NCBI GenBank assembly: GCA_019358895.1
Contig: JAHHIG010000032.1
Coordinates: 1 to 37,839, forward strand
Direction: 5' to 3'
DNA length: 37,839 nucleotides
Source of the DNA: Tildeniella nuda ZEHNDER 1965/U140
Lineage (GTDB): Bacteria; Cyanobacteriota; Cyanobacteriia; Leptolyngbyales; Leptolyngbyaceae
The notes beneath the pieces are model-generated. The model searched no databases. It saw nothing but the letters and a program-made list of their open reading frames with translations, and was not told the DNA's origin. The position numbers and the translations under genes were made by a program. Below, piece after piece: positions 34,551-37,839 of this stretch (its first letter is position 1; every line of letters begins with the position of its first letter).

Positions 34551-34732
34551 TTGGATGTACCTATGTTTTAGCAGGGAATTTGCTATGATCTTGAAATGGT
34601 GCGACTGGTAAGGCTGGATAACCATTTGCGACTAACCAACGCACAACTATCTTGACTTCGTTATTGCCTTGAGCGGGTTGCTTAGCGAACCCTAAACCTG
34701 ATACTTTTTGTTCAACCATTTGGATGTACCTA
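34395..34732. repeat. exact 169-bp tandem duplication over the 5' end of the primase gene
   Basis: Positions 34395-34563 and 34564-34732 are identical over 169 bp; the match stops exactly at both outer ends. Each copy contains the ATG and the first 51 codons of the primase-polymerase gene plus the AGGTACATCCAA leader. Because 169 is not a multiple of 3, the upstream copy cannot be read in frame into the gene. Confidence 0.95.
34561..34719 (-). pseudogene. truncated duplicate of the primase 5' end (52-codon leader frame)
   Basis: The upstream repeat copy encodes MVEQKVSGLG to FPAKT, identical to the start of the primase-polymerase, then hits TAG at the duplication joint. The stop is 10 nt before the intact start at 34550. 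It could be translated as a short peptide and couple to, or compete with, the real start. I infer a recent duplication or an assembly artefact rather than a functional gene. Confidence 0.6.
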
Positions 34733-34767
34733 GAAAGACGACGAATGGGGGACTGGCGTAGTTAGTG

Positions 34768-35670
34768 CTACGCCTTTTTCTTCAGTTGAAGTGCTCTAGA
34801 CTTTGCTGCCGCAATGCCAGCGATCGGCAACGGTTGCAAGTGGCTACGCTCAATCAGTTCTGCGTTAGCTTGCCATTTGCCTTCTGGCGTTTTGACCAAA
34901 CCATGATTATTAGCAGCACCAAGTAGACCAGCGATCGATCGCTTGCCTTGAGGCGTTGCTTTTAATGCCCGTTGAATCTCCTGGGTAGAAAGAGCACCCC
35001 AGATTTCCAGCGATCGATAAAACGATGACCGTAAGATGCTGTTACCGTATGTGCGCTCTACGGTCTTAAATGTCTCTTGTGTGTAACCAATCTGCACCTT
35101 CAGCGCTTGGTGGGCGATCGCTTTAGCTGTTAGCTGCCTGTAAGTGATGCTGTCTGTGCAAGCTTCTTCTTCTCGCTGCCACGACTCATCTTTAAGTGGC
35201 TTTAGCAAATAGCGGATTGTTAACCCGTCACCATAGGTCGGATCGTCTATGTCAAACTCAACGTCGTCACCGCTTGAGTCATACACTAACTGACATTCCC
35301 CGACCCTCACCCACCCTGTCGGGTAAATCACAGCTACGTCTGCAATGCGATCGCCAATCGGGTATTCAAATGTGACTTCGGCTTCGCTAACATCTGCTAT
35401 GTCTGCTCGGAATGATTCTGCGATTAGTTGTTTGCCGCGTAGATGCTCAACAGATTCAGGGTGGTAGTTAAAATTCGTTCTTGGTGCCGTCTTGTGAACA
35501 AAGTGAAGCGTAAAGCCTCCTCTGTCACGAACAAAAACGGGTGTGTCGCAATCTGGAAAGGGTGAGATTAGCTGGTCTTTCTGGTATTTCATGCGGATTG
35601 CGTGCCCTGAATCAAAATCAGATGCCGCAATCCGCTCACCAGTGCCAGCGACTCTGGCAGTGAGTACCAT
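34768..35670 (-). CDS. CoiA-like protein with PD-(D/E)XK-type nuclease motif
   Basis: Protein of 300 aa. LHFVHKTAP near residue 55, ESVEHLRGKQLIAESF near 72 and IGDRIADVAV followed by VRVGECQL near 107-129 match the CoiA pattern (HFAHK, EHLxxKxLIAE, RADVxx...ExQ), with the Asp and GExQ as PD-(D/E)XK nuclease residues. CoiA acts in natural transformation, probably on recombination intermediates. The C-terminal part has a helix-turn-helix-like region (ALSTQEIQRALKATPQGKR). GAGGAGG just upstream of the ATG is a strong ribosome binding site. In this place it probably serves phage recombination or replication; that is inference. Confidence 0.68.
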   Translation of the reverse strand: MVLTARVAGTGERIAASDFDSGHAIRMKYQKDQLISPFPDCDTPVFVRDRGGFTLHFVHKTAPRTNFNYHPESVEHLRGKQLIAESFRADIADVSEAEVTFEYPIGDRIADVAVIYPTGWVRVGECQLVYDSSGDDVEFDIDDPTYGDGLTIRYLLKPLKDESWQREEEACTDSITYRQLTAKAIAHQALKVQIGYTQETFKTVERTYGNSILRSSFYRSLEIWGALSTQEIQRALKATPQGKRSIAGLLGAANNHGLVKTPEGKWQANAELIERSHLQPLPIAGIAAAKSRALQLKKKA

Positions 35671-37050
35671 TTATTCCTCCTCATCAAAATCTGCATATTC
35701 GTCAGGAATCGCCGCTTCAACCTCGATCGCATCCTCTCCCTCATCATCCAAAGATGGCGGCGATACTTTGACCGTGCCAAGCTCCAGAATGCGATCGCGG
35801 ATTGACTGCATTACCTGAGCTTCAATACCTGGAAGCTGCGCGATCGTGCTCCATTTGTCGGGCTTGCGTAGCCACTCTTGCGCTAAGTTAACTTGCTCGA
35901 TCGTAGCGGCTTTTACTAACAGCCCTTGAAACTTTTCTAAGACTTTATCGCCTTCGTTTTGAGCAGACGCAGTTGCTTGTTTCTTAGGCTTTGCTTTTGG
36001 CTTTTCAACTGCTACGTAATCAGCCGCTAAACCTTCAGCTTCAGTTATAGCATCGGGCGGCATATTGCCTTGTGAAACTTCATCACGCACCACATCGATC
36101 GCGCTTGCAATTTGCAAAGTGTTGGTAGCATTCTTGATCTGTCGCTCAGTCTGCCCCCAGATTGAAGTTTCTTGATAGCCTTGCATCACAGGGATATTGC
36201 CACCAATGAGCGCGATCGCGTCGGCTCCTCCCCCTAGCCGTTGTACTTCTTTGATTGCCATGAATTTCTGCAGTGTGGCTAACCATTCAGGGTCTTCGGA
36301 AAGGGATAAAGCCCAATAGGAACCCTTCGATCGTGCGCCTGTCTGGTTGTAAACCGTTTTGCCGTTTACAGTGCCCTTCTCGGCATTAGGTCGCATGATT
36401 TTCTTCTCTACTCTGGTGAGCGTGTAGGGAATAAAACCATACGTCCAGGGTGATGGTACAGGGCTTACGTCTAATGCTCCATACTGTTTGTATAAAGCGC
36501 ATAGTTGAGCGTGTAAACCTGTTAGATTATGAGTGCCTGAAACGCTCATCATCCACGCTTTTGTGGCACCCATACCAGCGGCGTAGAGTTCACGGACGTA
36601 GAAGAAAAATCGACCGTTACCTTTGCCACAAGTAGCGCATTCAGGCTCATCACCTTTCAAGCAAGGCTCGTTAACGTCCTTCCGCTCAAACGCAATTTTC
36701 TGCTCACCTTTCAGCCCCTTGTAAGGGGTTTGGCACATCTTCTGGACAATCCGCTCCCCGTTGCAACGGTGCTGGAATCCTTGAGCCGTGTAGGACTCGT
36801 ACCAGGTGTGGTAGCACTCATCTGGCGTAGCATAGGGCAGAAAGATGTTTAACTTATCGGGTCGATCGCTGCCGTAGTGCTCTTTGAAGATGCCGCGAGT
36901 GCGATCGTTGCACTCAATGCGAAACTTCTCACCCAATGTCTTGCCAGCGCTGTTGTCCGTTTTGGCATCGCCAACCCACACACGCCCGACTACATCTAGG
37001 TTGATCGTCTCTTGCGCTGTAGCTACATCCGTTTTGCCTAAAATTGGCAT
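35671..37050 (-). CDS. gp3/RDF-like metal-binding protein (candidate recombination directionality factor)
   Basis: Protein of 459 aa. The first 200 residues resemble the actinophage phiC31/phiBT1 gp3-type family (often named hydrolase or metal-binding protein): FRIECNDRTRGIFKEHYG, KLNIFLPYATP, YESYTAQGFQHRCNGE (C96), then C130, C138 and C141 forming a probable zinc site, GRFFFYVREL, and an MSVSGTHNL block. The C-terminus has a Lys/Ala/Pro-rich linker and an acidic tail ending DFDEEE. In phiC31 this family turns the serine integrase to excision. Here it sits in the replication operon, abutting the CoiA-like gene, so a replication role is also possible. Assignment is by remembered pattern only. 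Confidence 0.6.
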   Translation of the reverse strand: MPILGKTDVATAQETINLDVVGRVWVGDAKTDNSAGKTLGEKFRIECNDRTRGIFKEHYGSDRPDKLNIFLPYATPDECYHTWYESYTAQGFQHRCNGERIVQKMCQTPYKGLKGEQKIAFERKDVNEPCLKGDEPECATCGKGNGRFFFYVRELYAAGMGATKAWMMSVSGTHNLTGLHAQLCALYKQYGALDVSPVPSPWTYGFIPYTLTRVEKKIMRPNAEKGTVNGKTVYNQTGARSKGSYWALSLSEDPEWLATLQKFMAIKEVQRLGGGADAIALIGGNIPVMQGYQETSIWGQTERQIKNATNTLQIASAIDVVRDEVSQGNMPPDAITEAEGLAADYVAVEKPKAKPKKQATASAQNEGDKVLEKFQGLLVKAATIEQVNLAQEWLRKPDKWSTIAQLPGIEAQVMQSIRDRILELGTVKVSPPSLDDEGEDAIEVEAAIPDEYADFDEEE

Positions 37051-37081
37051 TGCTCTGATCCTCGTAAGGTTGATAGATTGC

Positions 37082-37378
37082 TTAAAAATTAATCTGGGTT
37101 AAAATTGCTCCACTCTCAAGCACGAACTCGTCTGCACTGAGCGGATAGCTAAAGTTCGGAGAGCAATCAATGTGGTAGTACTCTCTGCCAAAAGCTTTAG
37201 ATCGGAAGCAGTGCGTATTGGAGTGAGCCGATCGCCCCATATACTGACAATCATCAAAAATCTCTTGCCAGCGTTCAGGGTCTTGCGTTGCTTGTAAGCG
37301 ATCGCGCAGCGCACCCCACATCAGCCACCATTCAGGGTGGTACTGATTGATCCATTCAGTTTGTGTTGCTGTAGGCAT
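37082..37378 (-). CDS. small phage protein of unknown function
   Basis: Protein of 98 aa, Trp- and Tyr-rich, beginning MPTATQTEWINQYHPEWWL. Two cysteines lie in FDDCQYM and NTHCFRS. I prefer the ATG at 37378; a GTG at 37441 would add a hydrophobic leader resembling a signal peptide but has no ribosome binding site. No family recognised. Confidence 0.6.
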   Translation of the reverse strand: MPTATQTEWINQYHPEWWLMWGALRDRLQATQDPERWQEIFDDCQYMGRSAHSNTHCFRSKAFGREYYHIDCSPNFSYPLSADEFVLESGAILTQINF

Positions 37379-37450
37379 GGCTTTTAGAGGTAAAGAGTGA
37401 AGAGAAGAAAGGGCGATCGCACCTGCTAAGGCCCGGTACACACAAGGAAA

Positions 37451-37839
37451 CTAGGCGGTTACTTTCGCGCTCAAATCGATTTCGCCGCTCTGCACTTGCT
37501 TGAGGAATGCGATCGCCTTATCGTTATTCGCAAAAAACAAGCTTGTAAATTCAGGAATCGGCACTGCCAAACATGCAGCAGCATTCCATCCGATAATTGG
37601 CTCTAATGTTTTAGCGGTTTGATCCAAGGTGCAGACCCAACCCGCTAAACAGTGAGTTGTTTCGCAGACGTGTACTGAATCCATTTGCAGCTTTAAGTTA
37701 TCAACTAAGACAATCTCTGCAATTTGTTTCACTAGCTCTACTGAATAAGCAGATTTCTTGCCAATACCGATCGCACCACTCAGGTTGGCACCACGCAGGT
37801 TGGCACCACTCAGGTTGGCACCACGCAGGTTGGCACCAC
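37451..37839 (-). CDS. pentapeptide-repeat protein with Cys-His C-terminal domain, 5' end beyond the window
   Basis: The frame stays open to the right edge. Upstream residues read GANLR, GANLS, GANLR, GANLS, GA (pentapeptide repeats encoded by a 15-bp unit), then GIGKKSAYSVELVKQIAEIV and a C-terminal domain with VCETTHCLAGWVC. The CxTxHCxAGW pattern is widespread in small phage proteins of unknown function. A GTG at 37732 would be a wrong start, since it would cut off the repeats in the same frame. First gene of the visible operon. Confidence 0.75.
   Translation of the reverse strand, partial: GANLRGANLSGANLRGANLSGAIGIGKKSAYSVELVKQIAEIVLVDNLKLQMDSVHVCETTHCLAGWVCTLDQTAKTLEPIIGWNAAACLAVPIPEFTSLFFANNDKAIAFLKQVQSGEIDLSAKVTA

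Larger units (their letters stand above)
23371..37839. mobile_element. integrated phage-like element in radC, left end and 14.5 kb of its interior
   Basis: The left boundary is inferred from loss of RadC similarity near 23370. Inside lie a XisF-like serine recombinase pointing inward and about twenty leftward genes packed with 4-nt overlaps, including RusA, a family A polymerase, a primase-helicase and an RDF-like protein. No virion structural or lysis gene is seen in this part. The element continues past the right edge, so its size and right attachment site are unknown. HIP1 octamers are frequent inside it, implying long residence in this type of host. Confidence 0.8.

Noticed and set aside
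34551-34625. ATG at 34625 as the primase-polymerase start
   Set aside because: It lies in the upstream repeat copy and reads that copy out of frame; MVEQKVSG at 34550 has the natural leader.

Overview
The window looks like a cyanobacterial chromosome. The HIP1 octamer GCGATCGC recurs throughout. Cyanobacterial families are present (DUF1830, a Sll1717-type P-loop ATPase, an HhoA/HtrA lipoprotein protease). The intergenic spaces carry heptanucleotide short tandem repeats (GGTCAGC, AGCTATC, GTGGGGT, CCTCCTG) typical of filamentous forms. The genus cannot be fixed from this sequence alone.

Layout. 1-3200: a rightward cluster of an APC-type permease, a CadD-type cadmium/cation transporter and a small secreted protein, closed by a hairpin. 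3374-5021: a compact leftward type II restriction-modification pair (D12-class adenine methylase overlapping an HNH endonuclease). 5182-20134: mostly housekeeping genes: a DUF202 membrane protein, an Ada-type alkylation response/repair protein, glutaminase, an AtzH/HpxZ-like protein, an alpha/beta hydrolase, a DUF427 protein, citramalate synthase, a 2Fe-2S ferredoxin, glycine oxidase ThiO, two small conserved cyanobacterial proteins, glycogen debranching enzyme GlgX, the HtrA-type protease, a solitary beta-class DNA methylase and one unknown. 20589-23086: tRNA-Val(CAC), a membrane-anchored pentapeptide-repeat protein and a Sll1717-type ATPase.

23172-37839 (right edge): an integrated mobile element that interrupts radC. 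Only the C-terminal JAMM half of radC remains at 23172-23387. About 40 bp from the apparent junction a XisF-like large serine recombinase begins and reads into the element. The rest is a tightly packed leftward operon with frequent 4-nt ATGA/GTGA overlaps. From upstream to downstream it encodes a pentapeptide protein cut by the window edge, a small protein, a gp3/recombination-directionality-factor-like metal-binding protein, a CoiA-like nuclease, a primase-polymerase/helicase, a family A DNA polymerase with proofreading domain, a Cys/His protein, a RusA resolvase, several small phage proteins including an ASCH-type protein, and a dCTP-deaminase-like protein. This is a phage-type replication and recombination module. 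No capsid, tail, terminase or lysis genes are visible, so the element could be a prophage continuing beyond the window, a phage-plasmid or a replicative integrative element. Its other end, with the missing N-terminal half of radC, should lie to the right.

The strongest points for a second look are the radC interruption with a serine recombinase plus candidate RDF, an exact 169-bp tandem duplication over the 5' end of the primase gene, active-site changes in the family A polymerase, a frameshift inside an internally duplicated protein, and heptamer repeat strings inserted in frame in citramalate synthase.
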